64,000 bases of DNA from Roseibacillus persicicus (GTDB lineage Bacteria > Verrucomicrobiota > Verrucomicrobiia > Verrucomicrobiales > Akkermansiaceae): NCBI RefSeq assembly GCF_014651675.1, contig NZ_BMXI01000001.1:189968-253967 (forward strand), written 5' to 3'. The position numbers and the translations under genes are program-made. The notes under the pieces are model-generated. The model searched no databases. It was given only the letters and a program-made list of their open reading frames with translations, and was not told where the DNA came from. Each line of letters opens with the position of its first letter. Position 1 is the stretch's first letter. Below are positions 34,784 through 44,832 of the stretch, piece after piece.

Positions 34784-35902
34784 TCAAGATTGGCGACGAC
34801 GGCGTAAAGCCAAAAGCCCGAAGCTCATCGCCAATGTCGCGGTCGTCGTCGGCTCGGGCACAACTCCGGTGTAGAGTTGAAATTCCGATATCTGAAAAAT
34901 ATCATTAGGATTCTTCAAGTCAGTGAAAACGACTTTATAGATATCATAAGGATCCGCTCCAGCAATCGGCACCAATCCCCCTGAGGCCATACGCTCCTCG
35001 GGCAAGCTGAGTGAGTCGGCGGCAATCAAGGTCCAAGCCTCCTGATTCCCCAACGAATTGTCATCCGAGAGCATTGCCCCCAAGGCTCCGTAGATCTCAA
35101 ACGCCGCCGGATCCCGTCCTGAGGCGTCATTCGCAGTCCACACCTCAAGTGCGGTCACTGTGGAACCTAGAATCGAGGGCTCGACGATGAAGCCGCTATT
35201 GATTCCCCCAAAGTTCAAATACTTGCTTACACCATCTCCATCCAAGAGGTTGCCGGGACTCTCTCCGCCAGGATAGCGACTGGAAGGAAAACCAGGCTGA
35301 TCGATTGCCACCACCGGATTGGCAGGCGTAACAAAGGCGTTCCCGGTCGCATCGGGCCCGTCGTAGAATTGGATCTCACTAAACTGGATGGAATTTTGAG
35401 AAATGTCTTTCATGGTTGGAAAGACGATCTTGTAGCTACTGTAGGCCGACGAATTCGTAAGGTTCACCGCGGCACCTGCGGTATTGCGATCGGACGGAAG
35501 CGAAAGCGAACCAGTATCCAAGAGTGTCCAGCTTTCGGCCAGACCATCACTATTGTTCGCACTCGTGATGGCATCATTGGTACCATAGACTTGATAGCTG
35601 GTCGGATCCCTTCCCTCGGCGTCTCCCCCAGTGGTCACCGTGAGACTTTTCGCTATCGAGCTGCCTGTCGTCACGATCAGGCCCGTTCCTGTTCTTCCAA
35701 AGTTTAAGTACTTCGTACCAGGGTCCCCATCAATTGCGGCGGTCGGAGGCTCTCCTCCCGGGAAGTTGCTATCGTTTTCCGACGGATCGGTATCAATGGC
35801 AATGATGGAATCCCCCACACTGAGGAGCGGCGTTGCGGCAGGAACCACAAGAGTTGTTCCCGCCAATAAAGAGCTGAGGATTGAGAAATAAGTTACTTTC
35901 AT
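34784..35902 (-). CDS. PEP-CTERM protein with two discoidin-like modules
   Basis: A 372-residue exported protein. A signal peptide ends near VPAATP (about 23). Two copies of a discoidin-like module follow (about 40-180 and 205-340), each with a PGGE...DGD...KYLNF motif and a later RDP motif. The C-terminus has VPEPTT, a hydrophobic helix and RRRR, a PEP-CTERM sorting tag, so an exosortase is expected elsewhere in the genome. The leader upstream is A/C-rich without a Shine-Dalgarno site. The gene lies beside two larger proteins with the same module and is probably on the cell surface. Confidence 0.85.
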   Translation of the reverse strand: MKVTYFSILSSLLAGTTLVVPAATPLLSVGDSIIAIDTDPSENDSNFPGGEPPTAAIDGDPGTKYLNFGRTGTGLIVTTGSSIAKSLTVTTGGDAEGRDPTSYQVYGTNDAITSANNSDGLAESWTLLDTGSLSLPSDRNTAGAAVNLTNSSAYSSYKIVFPTMKDISQNSIQFSEIQFYDGPDATGNAFVTPANPVVAIDQPGFPSSRYPGGESPGNLLDGDGVSKYLNFGGINSGFIVEPSILGSTVTALEVWTANDASGRDPAAFEIYGALGAMLSDDNSLGNQEAWTLIAADSLSLPEERMASGGLVPIAGADPYDIYKVVFTDLKNPNDIFQISEFQLYTGVVPEPTTTATLAMSFGLLALRRRRQS

Positions 35903-35935
35903 ATTTTGATTCTATTGGGTTTTGTTTTGGGTTTT

Positions 35936-35969
35936 GAAAAGCAGCCACCCCCCTGCGGCGGGATGGCTG
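35936..35969 (-). terminator. Terminator after the 1057-residue surface protein gene
   Basis: On the minus strand CAGCCA/TGGCTG, extended by a T-G wobble and CCC/GGG, forms a stem of about 10 pairs with a GC-rich loop, followed by CTTTTC. It lies 28 bases after the stop at 35997. Confidence 0.65.
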
Positions 35970-35996
35970 TGATAGTTTGGAAAGACCGGGCAAAGA

Positions 35997-38900
35997 TTAC
36001 TCTTCTTCTACTCGAACGAACTTTTTCGAACCTGTCGGAACGAAAGAAACGGCACGACTAGTCGACGAACCATCGGACGTGATCCCCGATTGCAATATCT
36101 CCGTGAAGTCCGACAGATCAGAATCAGCCGCTACGATACGATAGCTCGCACCAGCTGAAGACGTCCAGGTCAGCGACACTGATTCCGATCCCGGCGTCAG
36201 GTCGAAGACGAAATCTTCGATGATGATCGGCCCTTTGAAGACCGGCTCTCCTTCCGCGTAGCACCAGCTGGTGACGTCATGAGCTTCGAAAAGGCCTCCC
36301 GTTCTAGCCGAGAATCCCACATAGGCTTTTCCGCTTTCGTCAACGGCTCCTATCCCCGCCAAATCAACCGCCAAATCGGTGATCACTGGTGTTTGATTGA
36401 GGTAAAGACCGAGCAATCCGGATGAGGTGTAACCGATCTGAACACGATAGGGAGTCGAAGCATTCTCTTGCGTGAGGTCCGTAATCCCGAGGCCTCCCAA
36501 GGTGGTCAGATCCGTTTGAGCCAGTATCTCTCCATTGGCCGTGACCCTCACAACTGCCGAGCTGGCTTCCCCCTCGTTTTGGAAGGAATCAAAGGTGATG
36601 TTAAGCGCATTCGATGGCAACCCTCCCTCACTGTTAGGGGCCAGGCTGGTCCCTTCGGGATTGTTTTGGATGATGAAGGCCATTCCATCAGCCCCCCCAT
36701 TTCCTCCCGATGGGAAATGGAGGTCGAAGGTAGTATCAAACCCGATGGAAGTGCCGACCTTTTTCAAGAACCAGGCCGTTCCTCCCACACTCCCCGCGAT
36801 AGGCGTAATCCTCAGTCGATCGAAGTCACCCGGATTGGGGACGTTGATCGAATCATTTACAATGTCCGCGCTTCCCAGAAGGAGAATCTCATCCCCCGCG
36901 ATGTCGAAGTTCTCATAGCAAAGCTCGGTATTTTCGGGAGTGACCACGTTGATCGTGACCTGCGCTTCGCTCACCCCTCCATCTCCGGTCACGCTCAATG
37001 TGTAAGTCGTAGTCGCGGTTGGAGAGAGGGAGATAGAGTCAGACAATCCTACCGAAACCGAACCAGCGCCATCGTTCAAAGTCGCACTCGTCCCGAAGTC
37101 CGAAACCCAAGTCAAGCGCACCGGCTCCCCGCTAATCAGTTGCAGCGTATCTGCGATGAAGTAATCGATGTCAGGTTGAATATCCCCCAGAGAAGAGCCG
37201 TCCGGAATGGGAATAATCTGGGTCGGCGTTTGACGGGACAAGCCGTGGAAAAGAGCGAGGTCCTCACTCGGTTCGCTCCGGTTTTTGTCGACCAAATCGA
37301 TCACGGTCCAAGTGACCCCATCAACACTACCATCCAACCTCCAAGCTACCGGGTCCCGATTGGCGAAGTCATTCGCCGTCGTCCATTGATAACCGTTGAA
37401 CTCTTGCGGAGACTTGAAATCAAAAATGACGGGACGTTTGTTGAAGTCCAACCACTTCGTTCCGACATCTCCATCGATCAGTTGCGCCGGCCCCTCTGCC
37501 GCTGGATAGTTCCCTCCCGGATTACTTGCCTCCGTCCCCAACGCCGCCAAATCCAGAGGCGTTCCATCATCGTAGAAACTGAACTCTGACAATTGAATGC
37601 TGTTGGCGACACCATAATCAGGCAGAACTTCAGCCAAACGCAATGGAGAGAAACGAACGTAACGATACTCTGCCGTAACCTGCGGAACAGACCGAACAAA
37701 TGATGTAGCCGTTGCAGGCTGATTCAACACGTTGTCTACCGTCAGGGTAAAAGTCGTGTCGGCATTCTGGGGTGGCAGGCTGGAAACCGTTCCGGAATCA
37801 CCCGTCACTGCACCCACGCCATTATCAATTGCAAGAGTATCAGCAAAAGCTGTGACCCATGAGAGATCCACATTGGTGCCATCTGCCACAATCCTGGGAC
37901 TAGCGATAAAATTGCCGATGCTGGCTCCGCCGATGGAAACCGTGGAAGGTAGCGGCAATTCATCAGATGCCGTCTGCCGTTGGTCAGGAAGCAGATAGTT
38001 GAAATCAACCAAGGGGTCTGAGGCCAAGTTTACAATCGCATCAATCAACACCCAGCTAGTCTGGTCATCACTGGCTTCCAGTAGCCATGCCGTCGGATCG
38101 CGCTCAAGAGCATCGTTCCCGGTAACAAGTCGATACCCATTAATTTTCGTAGGAGCTCCAAAATCAAAAATTACGTTCGACTTGTTAAAGTCCAGCCACT
38201 TGTTCGTAAAATCGCCATCAATCAGATTTTCAGGTCCCTGCTCCGCCGGAGTATTCCCCCCCGGGTTAGTGGCCGAGACGGGAATAACCGGTGTACCATC
38301 GAACAAGAACTCAAACTCAGTCAATTGAATACTATTCGCGGTATTATATCCGGGCAAATCCTCCCGCAGCCGGATGGGAGTGAACCGCACATAGCGATAC
38401 GTTCGCTCCGTCTGGGTCACGTTGCGTATCACGGTGGATGCGGTGCTGGTTCCATTGCTGTTCGTTGCGGTCATTGTATAGACCGTATCGGTGTCGGCGG
38501 GCGGAGTGACGTAGAGAACGTCGGATTCCAACTCGGTGAGTTCCCCCACGTCGGGTTGCACATTGATGCTGGTTGCGCCCTCCACATCATAGTCAATCTC
38601 TCCCTCCTGACCGTCCCACACAATCTGATAGAATCGCTCAAACTGATAGATTCGAGGTGGATTGCTAAAGAGAAACTCATAGTCGAATACCTTCCGCAGA
38701 GTCGTGGTCGGATTGTCGAGCTGTTCGTGAATGAGAGTCCAACTGGAGTTATCGTTACTCCCCTCAAGGGTCCAACTCACGGGATCGCGTTCAGTGGCAT
38801 CGTTGGCCGTGGCGAAACGATAACCATCAGCCGTCACTGGCGCGCCAAAATCCAGAACCAATGGCGCTTTCGCAAAGTCCAGCCACTTGGTATTCACATC

Positions 38901-39170
38901 GCCATCGACAGCGCTCGCGGGTGGCTCTCCCGCGGGACTATTCCCTCCCGGATTAGTGGCGACTGCTCCCGCTAGCGCTTCCCCTTCGAAGCGCATTTCA
39001 AACTCTGAGAGCTGAATGCTATTTTCGCTTCCTCCTCCTCGCAAGGCGGTCTGGGTAAATCGAAAATACTGATAAGTTTCCGTTGCCGCGCTAGCAGTCC
39101 CCGCAAGGAGCGAAAGACCGATAGAAACAACTGCGCAGGATGCAAAGTTTCTAATTTTTTTGATTCTCAT
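35997..39170 (-). CDS. Large surface protein: three discoidin-like modules, Ig-like linkers, L-type lectin-like domain
   Basis: A 1057-residue exported protein with a signal peptide (about 1-28, ending in TASAA). Three discoidin-like modules occur near 30-150, 255-375 and 500-625, each with TNPGGN or SNPGGN, DGD, KWLDFNK and RDP motifs. Ig-like linkers with SYTL/YTLSV-type strands separate them. The region about 750-960 resembles an L-type lectin, with NPEGTS and FDSFQN, and the C-terminus is a short beta domain. No PEP-CTERM or other anchor is visible. It probably binds carbohydrate or other surface polymers. A divergent CotH gene with the same module lies 224 bases away. Confidence 0.8.
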   Translation of the reverse strand: MRIKKIRNFASCAVVSIGLSLLAGTASAATETYQYFRFTQTALRGGGSENSIQLSEFEMRFEGEALAGAVATNPGGNSPAGEPPASAVDGDVNTKWLDFAKAPLVLDFGAPVTADGYRFATANDATERDPVSWTLEGSNDNSSWTLIHEQLDNPTTTLRKVFDYEFLFSNPPRIYQFERFYQIVWDGQEGEIDYDVEGATSINVQPDVGELTELESDVLYVTPPADTDTVYTMTATNSNGTSTASTVIRNVTQTERTYRYVRFTPIRLREDLPGYNTANSIQLTEFEFLFDGTPVIPVSATNPGGNTPAEQGPENLIDGDFTNKWLDFNKSNVIFDFGAPTKINGYRLVTGNDALERDPTAWLLEASDDQTSWVLIDAIVNLASDPLVDFNYLLPDQRQTASDELPLPSTVSIGGASIGNFIASPRIVADGTNVDLSWVTAFADTLAIDNGVGAVTGDSGTVSSLPPQNADTTFTLTVDNVLNQPATATSFVRSVPQVTAEYRYVRFSPLRLAEVLPDYGVANSIQLSEFSFYDDGTPLDLAALGTEASNPGGNYPAAEGPAQLIDGDVGTKWLDFNKRPVIFDFKSPQEFNGYQWTTANDFANRDPVAWRLDGSVDGVTWTVIDLVDKNRSEPSEDLALFHGLSRQTPTQIIPIPDGSSLGDIQPDIDYFIADTLQLISGEPVRLTWVSDFGTSATLNDGAGSVSVGLSDSISLSPTATTTYTLSVTGDGGVSEAQVTINVVTPENTELCYENFDIAGDEILLLGSADIVNDSINVPNPGDFDRLRITPIAGSVGGTAWFLKKVGTSIGFDTTFDLHFPSGGNGGADGMAFIIQNNPEGTSLAPNSEGGLPSNALNITFDSFQNEGEASSAVVRVTANGEILAQTDLTTLGGLGITDLTQENASTPYRVQIGYTSSGLLGLYLNQTPVITDLAVDLAGIGAVDESGKAYVGFSARTGGLFEAHDVTSWCYAEGEPVFKGPIIIEDFVFDLTPGSESVSLTWTSSAGASYRIVAADSDLSDFTEILQSGITSDGSSTSRAVSFVPTGSKKFVRVEEE

Positions 39171-39258
39171 GGTTTTGAATTTTTAAGCTCATCCCCAGAG
39201 ATCGCTGAGGATTACCAGTGGCAGGAATTGCATAAAATCCCTCCCTTCCTCCACCCCC

Positions 39259-39286
39259 CGTAAAGGGGGGCCGCCCCCTCTTTACG
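39259..39286. repeat. Long GC-rich inverted repeat between divergent surface-protein genes
   Basis: A 28-base near-perfect palindrome: CGTAAAG plus a G-run on the left pairs with a C-run plus CTTTACG on the right, with one mismatch. It overlaps a second possible hairpin of six C and six G (39254-39270). It lies about 90 bases upstream of the 1057-residue gene (minus) and 110 bases upstream of the CotH gene (plus). It has no T-run, so a regulatory role is more likely than termination. Confidence 0.45.
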
Positions 39287-39394
39287 CAAAGCGGGAAGTT
39301 TCCCATAATTCCGCGTTAGGCCTCCCCACAACGTCCGGCGTTCTAGCGCTTCTTTCCAGACTAGGGAAGAAAATGGCACTCCACCCATACTCCG

Positions 39395-42300
39395 ATGCCC
39401 AACCGAATTACTACTTTTTGCCTCGCCTGCCTTGGATTGCTTTGCTGCTCAGTCAGCGCCGACGTCACATTTCAATACTACCGATTTGTTCCCCTTCAGC
39501 TTCGCGACAATGGAGTGAGCATGGTCCAACTGGCGGACTTCACCTTCTATTCTGAAGATGGACCTTTGGAAGAAACTCCCTTGGTCACCAACCCCGGAGG
39601 CAACAATCCCGACAACGAACGACCGGCGAACCTAACCGATTTCGACTCGGGAACCAAATGGCTCGACTTCAATCGGCAAGCCCTGATTTTTCATTTTCCC
39701 GCACCGGTCACCATTGACCATTTCGGCTTCACCACGGCCAACGATGCCGCAAGTCGTGATCCTGTTCGCTGGCTCCTCGAAGGAAGCTTGAACGGAGAGA
39801 CCTGGACTTTGCTGGATGATCGCAGTGGAAGCTCTGAGATTTACTCAACGGACCGCTATGCAAGCCATGAATGGAATTTGAACCAGGTCAGCGATATCCC
39901 TTCGTCCACCCTCACTCTCTCCACGGCGACAATTTCCTCACCAAACGCCCTGAACATCGCTACCGGAACGACAGCCACAATCCATTGGACCACCGGAGAT
40001 GCCACTACGGTCGTCCTAAGTTCCCAAAACGAAACGCTCGCCAACAGCTTGAACGGCAGCCTGTCAGTCTCTCCAACAACCACAACCTCCTACACTCTCT
40101 CCGCCAGTTCGGAAGCCGGCACCACAATCCGAACCGTCACTCTCTACGTGAACGAGACCGAGCTGAACCCAATGATCAACGAGTTCCTCTCAGCCCCATC
40201 TTCTGACAAAGGCCTATTGGATGAAGATGGCGAGCCCTCCGATTGGATCGAGATCTACAACCCGAATCCATTTGCTCTTTCTCTCAATGGATTCTCCCTA
40301 ACAGACGACCCTTCACTCTCCTCAATCTGGCCGTTTCCCACCGAGGCAATCATCCAACCCGAAGAGCATCTTTTGGTTTTTGCCTCTTCAAAGAACCGGT
40401 CAATTTCCGGCGAAGAATGGCACACCTCCTTCAAGCTTGCAAAGGAAGGCGAGTATCTTGCCCTCATTGAATCGGGAAATCTCGTCCTCCAAGACTTCGC
40501 ACCCTATCCTCCGATGTTTGAGGATGCTTCCTATGGCGCACGACTGCCATCCGAAGGACTTGGTTTCGACCACTTCACGACCCCCACTCCACGGGCCCAG
40601 AACGACTCCCCACCTGGAGCCCCCGGCGCATTGGTAGAGTTTCTGGTTCCACCGGGAACCTTTGCCAGTTCCACTCAGGTTTCCCTTCAGACAAGTTCGC
40701 CACTTGCCGAGATCCGCTACACCACCGATGGCCGAATCCCAACCCAGCTCTCATCTCTCTATACCGGCCCCTTCACCCTAACAGAATCCACTTTGGTCAA
40801 AGCCCGCACCTTCGAAACCGGACGAGCTCCGGGGAAGGTCAATGCCGAGTCCTTTCTCAAACTCAGTTCAAACCTCACGGAATTCACCTCGGATCTGCCA
40901 GTAGTGATTTTGGAAAACTTCAACGCGGGAGCCGTCCCAAGCTCCGCCAGTTTGCAAGCCACTCAGTTCAGCCTCTTCGAACCTGATGAGACGACCGGCC
41001 GCACAAACCTCACCTCCGTACCAATCGAGTCCCACCTCTGCGGAATCAAACGGCGGGGTTCTTCCACGCTGAATAATCCGAAGGGAAACTATCGCGTCGA
41101 GATCTGGAAAGACGGGTCGGAGGACGAGAAGGACGTCAGGCTACTCGGCCTTTCCAGCCACGATGAGTGGATTCTCTACGCGCCCTACAACTATGACCGA
41201 ACGTTGATCCGAAATGCCTTACTCTTCGGACTCAGCAACGAGATTGGAGCTTGGGCACCCGGCACCCGATTCTGCGAAGTGTATCTCAACACCGATGGAG
41301 GAGAACTGTTAGAGAGCGACTATCAGGGAGTCTACGTTCTGATGGAGCGCATCAGCAGGAATCGTGAACGAGTGGACATTGAGAAACTGAATCCTTCCGA
41401 CAATGACGGTGATGAAGTGACCGGAGGTTATATCCTCAGCATTGATCGGCGTGACCCCGAGGACCTGGGCTTTCGCAGCTCCCGGGGCCATCCCTTCGAT
41501 CCTCCCAACGCGAATCCGCAACCCTATTTCAACCACGTCTATCCCAAGGAGCAGAATCTCACTCCTTCTCAGGCAAGCTACATTCGGGGCTACCTTGATG
41601 ATTTGGAAAATGTGCTGTATGGGCCCGACTTTCAAGACCCCACCACCGGATATCGGGCTTGGCTGGACGCTGCCGCATCAATCGACCACCACATTATGGT
41701 CGCCTTTAGCAAAGATCCCGACGGCTTGCGACTGAGCACCTACCTGACCAAGCCACGTGGCGAGAAAATCGCCTTCGGCCCCATCTGGGATTTCGACCGC
41801 AGCATGGGGCCCGATGACGACAACCGCGCGGCCGATCCCGTCGGTTGGCAAGGAGCCTTCGAGACGACGGAGTTCTTTGAATATGATTATTGGGGACGGT
41901 TGTTCCAGGACCCCGACTTCATGCAAGACTGGATTGACCGGTGGCAGGAGTTGCGCCGCGACGAGTTCTCAGCTCTCTCTCTGACAAGCCGCATCAATTC
42001 CCTGGCGAACTCTCTCAGTGAATCTCAGATCCGCAACGCCCAACGCTGGCCGACAGCGGCCCCCAATGGCGGCCATCTCTCCCCATTCTCGGGCTACACG
42101 GGCGAGGTCGATCATCTCAAGAATTGGGTTCAGCAAAGAGCAGACTGGATCGACTCCCTGTTCACCTCCCCTCCCAGTGTTCCCGCTGGAGGTCAGGTCA
42201 CGGCCGGTTCTCTGGTTCACTTGGGCTCGACGGTCGGCACCACCTATTTCACCCTCGACGGAACAGATCCACGACTCCCCGGCGGTCAAGTCAGGCCCGG

Positions 42301-43963
42301 AGCCTTTGCAATTTCTTCATCCGGCGAGGTTCAAACAAGCTTCTTCACCCAAAATAATGCTCAGGTCCAAGTGCTCCGCCCAACTTCCCCCTCCCCGGGC
42401 CCAAGCTCATGGACTCAAGTTGACTTCGACTCCTCCTCGTGGATGAGCGGACAATTTGGAGTAGGATACGAGTCGTCGGGGGCCGGCACCTACACTCCAC
42501 ATCTTTCCACTATTGTTCACAGTGGAAACGGGGCTCCCACCAGCATCTACCTCCGCGTTCCTTTTGTCGCTGAAGAGCGCTCCTATACCTCGCTGACTCT
42601 GCGGATGAAGTATGATGATGGCTTTGTAGCCTACCTCAATGGCACCCCCGTGCTATCGCGCAATGCTTCTGTCTCTCCGAGCTGGAATGCCGCTGCAACG
42701 ACTTCCCACGACGATTCGCTGGCGATCAACTTCATCGACTTCGACCTCAGCGCTTATGCGAACCTCTTGTTAGATGGAGAGAATATTCTCGCCATCCACG
42801 CGCTCAATGACGGCACGCCGAATTCCAACAACACGGGTAGCACAAGTTCAGACATGCTCATCTCAGCCGAACTCTTGGGAACCTACGCTCAGTCCACGAG
42901 CGAAGAGATCATCATCGACGACACTACCACCATTGTAGCCCGTAATCTCATCGATGGAAACTGGAGCGGAGATGTCACTTCGACCTTTGTGGTGGGCATG
43001 CCGGCCAGCTCGACCAATCTGGTGGTCTCGGAGATTATGTATCATCCCGCGAACCCAACCCATGAGGAGGAGTTGGCGGGATTCACTGACGATAGCGAGT
43101 TCGAGTTTCTCGAGCTTCGCAATGTTTCCACCGACACCATCGATCTGAGTGGTCTTGTGATTAGCGAGTGCTTCGACTTCGATTTCGCAGGTTCAGAAAT
43201 CGTCCTACTCGCCCCCGGCGACTGCATTCTCGTCGTTCGCAATCGGGCGGCTTTCGAGCTTCGCTACGGAACGGGGTTTCCCATCGCAGGGACTTGGGGA
43301 GACTCCTCACAAGCCTCTGGCGGTTCAAAACTTTCCAACGGAGGGGAAAGAATTGTTCTCACCGCAACCAACTCGACTTTAGTCCAAGACTTTAGCTACC
43401 ACGATCAATCCCCGTGGCCCGTTGCACCCGATGGAGAGGGCTCATCCCTTGAGCTAACATCCCCTTTCACACTCCCCGACCACAGCCAAGCCAACAATTG
43501 GCGAGCGAGCGCTCCCGGAGGCACTCCCGGCTCGGGCGAAAGCGTCTTTCAAGTTTGGACTGCAACCCACTTTTCCCCTGAGCAACTGAACGATGCTTCC
43601 ACTTCGGGCCCCACTGCTGATCCCGATGGCGATGGCTTGGCGAATTGCATCGAACTCGCTTTGGGTGGCAATCCACTTGTTCCCTCTCCCGAACTTCTCC
43701 CCTCACACGCAATAGAAGAAATCGCGGTGGCTGACGAAACTCAACCATACCTCACCATCACCTTCACACGGGATCCATCTGTTCCAGGAGTTCTCATCCA
43801 GCCCGAGTTCGGCTCCGACCTTCGACTTTGGCCGGACGCCGGAGTTCTTGTTTCAACAACCGTTCACTCCGCAAAAAGTGAAACCGTGACCTATCGGACA
43901 CCACACCCCGTCTCCAACGAGCAGCAACAGTTTGCCCGCGTCAGGGTAAGCCATTTTTTCTAA
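39395..43963 (+). CDS. CotH kinase-family surface protein with lamin-tail and discoidin-like domains
   Basis: A 1522-residue exported protein. Order by residue: signal peptide (1-23), discoidin-like module (about 25-145), Ig-like linker, lamin-tail domain (about 258-375), chitobiase/HexC-like domain (about 411-480), CotH kinase domain (about 502-920) with LRG-free but recognisable KGNYRVEI, YDRTLIRNAL, GVYVLMERI and WDFDRSMGPD, a second HexC-like domain (928-966), a galactose-binding-like domain (1000-1150), a second lamin-tail domain (1205-1342) and DPDGDGLANCIE near 1408. CotH proteins are atypical kinases that modify proteins outside the cell. It has no PEP-CTERM. Confidence 0.87.
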   Translation: MPNRITTFCLACLGLLCCSVSADVTFQYYRFVPLQLRDNGVSMVQLADFTFYSEDGPLEETPLVTNPGGNNPDNERPANLTDFDSGTKWLDFNRQALIFHFPAPVTIDHFGFTTANDAASRDPVRWLLEGSLNGETWTLLDDRSGSSEIYSTDRYASHEWNLNQVSDIPSSTLTLSTATISSPNALNIATGTTATIHWTTGDATTVVLSSQNETLANSLNGSLSVSPTTTTSYTLSASSEAGTTIRTVTLYVNETELNPMINEFLSAPSSDKGLLDEDGEPSDWIEIYNPNPFALSLNGFSLTDDPSLSSIWPFPTEAIIQPEEHLLVFASSKNRSISGEEWHTSFKLAKEGEYLALIESGNLVLQDFAPYPPMFEDASYGARLPSEGLGFDHFTTPTPRAQNDSPPGAPGALVEFLVPPGTFASSTQVSLQTSSPLAEIRYTTDGRIPTQLSSLYTGPFTLTESTLVKARTFETGRAPGKVNAESFLKLSSNLTEFTSDLPVVILENFNAGAVPSSASLQATQFSLFEPDETTGRTNLTSVPIESHLCGIKRRGSSTLNNPKGNYRVEIWKDGSEDEKDVRLLGLSSHDEWILYAPYNYDRTLIRNALLFGLSNEIGAWAPGTRFCEVYLNTDGGELLESDYQGVYVLMERISRNRERVDIEKLNPSDNDGDEVTGGYILSIDRRDPEDLGFRSSRGHPFDPPNANPQPYFNHVYPKEQNLTPSQASYIRGYLDDLENVLYGPDFQDPTTGYRAWLDAAASIDHHIMVAFSKDPDGLRLSTYLTKPRGEKIAFGPIWDFDRSMGPDDDNRAADPVGWQGAFETTEFFEYDYWGRLFQDPDFMQDWIDRWQELRRDEFSALSLTSRINSLANSLSESQIRNAQRWPTAAPNGGHLSPFSGYTGEVDHLKNWVQQRADWIDSLFTSPPSVPAGGQVTAGSLVHLGSTVGTTYFTLDGTDPRLPGGQVRPGAFAISSSGEVQTSFFTQNNAQVQVLRPTSPSPGPSSWTQVDFDSSSWMSGQFGVGYESSGAGTYTPHLSTIVHSGNGAPTSIYLRVPFVAEERSYTSLTLRMKYDDGFVAYLNGTPVLSRNASVSPSWNAAATTSHDDSLAINFIDFDLSAYANLLLDGENILAIHALNDGTPNSNNTGSTSSDMLISAELLGTYAQSTSEEIIIDDTTTIVARNLIDGNWSGDVTSTFVVGMPASSTNLVVSEIMYHPANPTHEEELAGFTDDSEFEFLELRNVSTDTIDLSGLVISECFDFDFAGSEIVLLAPGDCILVVRNRAAFELRYGTGFPIAGTWGDSSQASGGSKLSNGGERIVLTATNSTLVQDFSYHDQSPWPVAPDGEGSSLELTSPFTLPDHSQANNWRASAPGGTPGSGESVFQVWTATHFSPEQLNDASTSGPTADPDGDGLANCIELALGGNPLVPSPELLPSHAIEEIAVADETQPYLTITFTRDPSVPGVLIQPEFGSDLRLWPDAGVLVSTTVHSAKSETVTYRTPHPVSNEQQQFARVRVSHFF

Positions 43964-44081
43964 CAGAATCCTAAAATCTAATAACTATCAATCTGCTCTC
44001 TCAACTACAGGGGCGGAAAGAAACCCTCGCACCAGGATTTCAGACTCGTCATCTCGGTTTCCCTCCGACAGCTTTGCGTCC

Positions 44082-44756
44082 ATGCGAACGACGGAGATCC
44101 TACGCGATGGCTTGGCCTACCCTTTTCGTGAGAACGGAAGGATGATTCTGATTTGGGGTGCCATTCTGGGGGTTGCCTCGGACCTCGCTTCCATCCTACC
44201 AGTTATCGGGCTCATCGCCTGGCTCGTTTTGGCCGGATTCTTTTGCTCCACCTTTTTCGAAATCATGGTGTCCAGCGCCAGTGGCTCCGACGACTGTCCG
44301 GGCTTCCCCAATCTTTCCGACCTTTTGGAAGATTTGATTCTGCCCTTCATCAAGGTCGTGGCGGTCGCTCTCTTCAGCTTTGCCCCCGCCCTCATCTTCG
44401 CCTTCACCGCAGACGGAGGGGCTGCGACCTACGTCCTTCTGATGGCTCTAGTGGGGGTCGGCATCGTCTACTTTCCCATGGCCATTCTCGGGGTGGGTAT
44501 TCTGGGCACCTTCCGAGCACTCAGCCCGCTCATTGTGGTTCCTTCCATCTTCAAGGCTGGCGGCCTGTATTGGGTCATCGTGGGAATCCTGTTTGCCGTC
44601 TACGTTTTGCAAAGCTTCCTCCTCGCTCTTGTGGGTGAAATCTTCATCGTTGGAGCCCTGGTGGCTGCCTTCGTGAGCATGCTGGCCCTGATGATCAACG
44701 GTCGCTTGCTTGGCCTTCTCTATCGCAATAAAGAAGACGAATTGGAGTGGATTTGA
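44082..44756 (+). CDS. Polytopic membrane protein, DUF4013-like
   Basis: A 224-residue protein with about five hydrophobic helices (around 20-35, 38-58, 90-112, 120-150, 165-215). The start ILRDGLAYPF and the pattern of short loops resemble DUF4013-type membrane proteins. No catalytic motif is visible. It is the first gene of a same-strand run leading to kdsA and lptB, with the DUF1844 gene after 76 bases, so it may be transcribed with the LPS genes. Confidence 0.65.
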   Translation: MRTTEILRDGLAYPFRENGRMILIWGAILGVASDLASILPVIGLIAWLVLAGFFCSTFFEIMVSSASGSDDCPGFPNLSDLLEDLILPFIKVVAVALFSFAPALIFAFTADGGAATYVLLMALVGVGIVYFPMAILGVGILGTFRALSPLIVVPSIFKAGGLYWVIVGILFAVYVLQSFLLALVGEIFIVGALVAAFVSMLALMINGRLLGLLYRNKEDELEWI

Positions 44757-44832
44757 GCCCAATTCGACGATCCCGTCACAGCACAATGACGGCTCGACAG
44801 GACAAGGGCGAGGCTCCATCGTATCGGGACGA

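Noticed and set aside
36468-37589. A 373-codon plus-strand frame opposite the 1057-residue surface gene
   Set aside because: The minus-strand frame has signal peptide and repeated domains; this one has no domain features and is a shadow.
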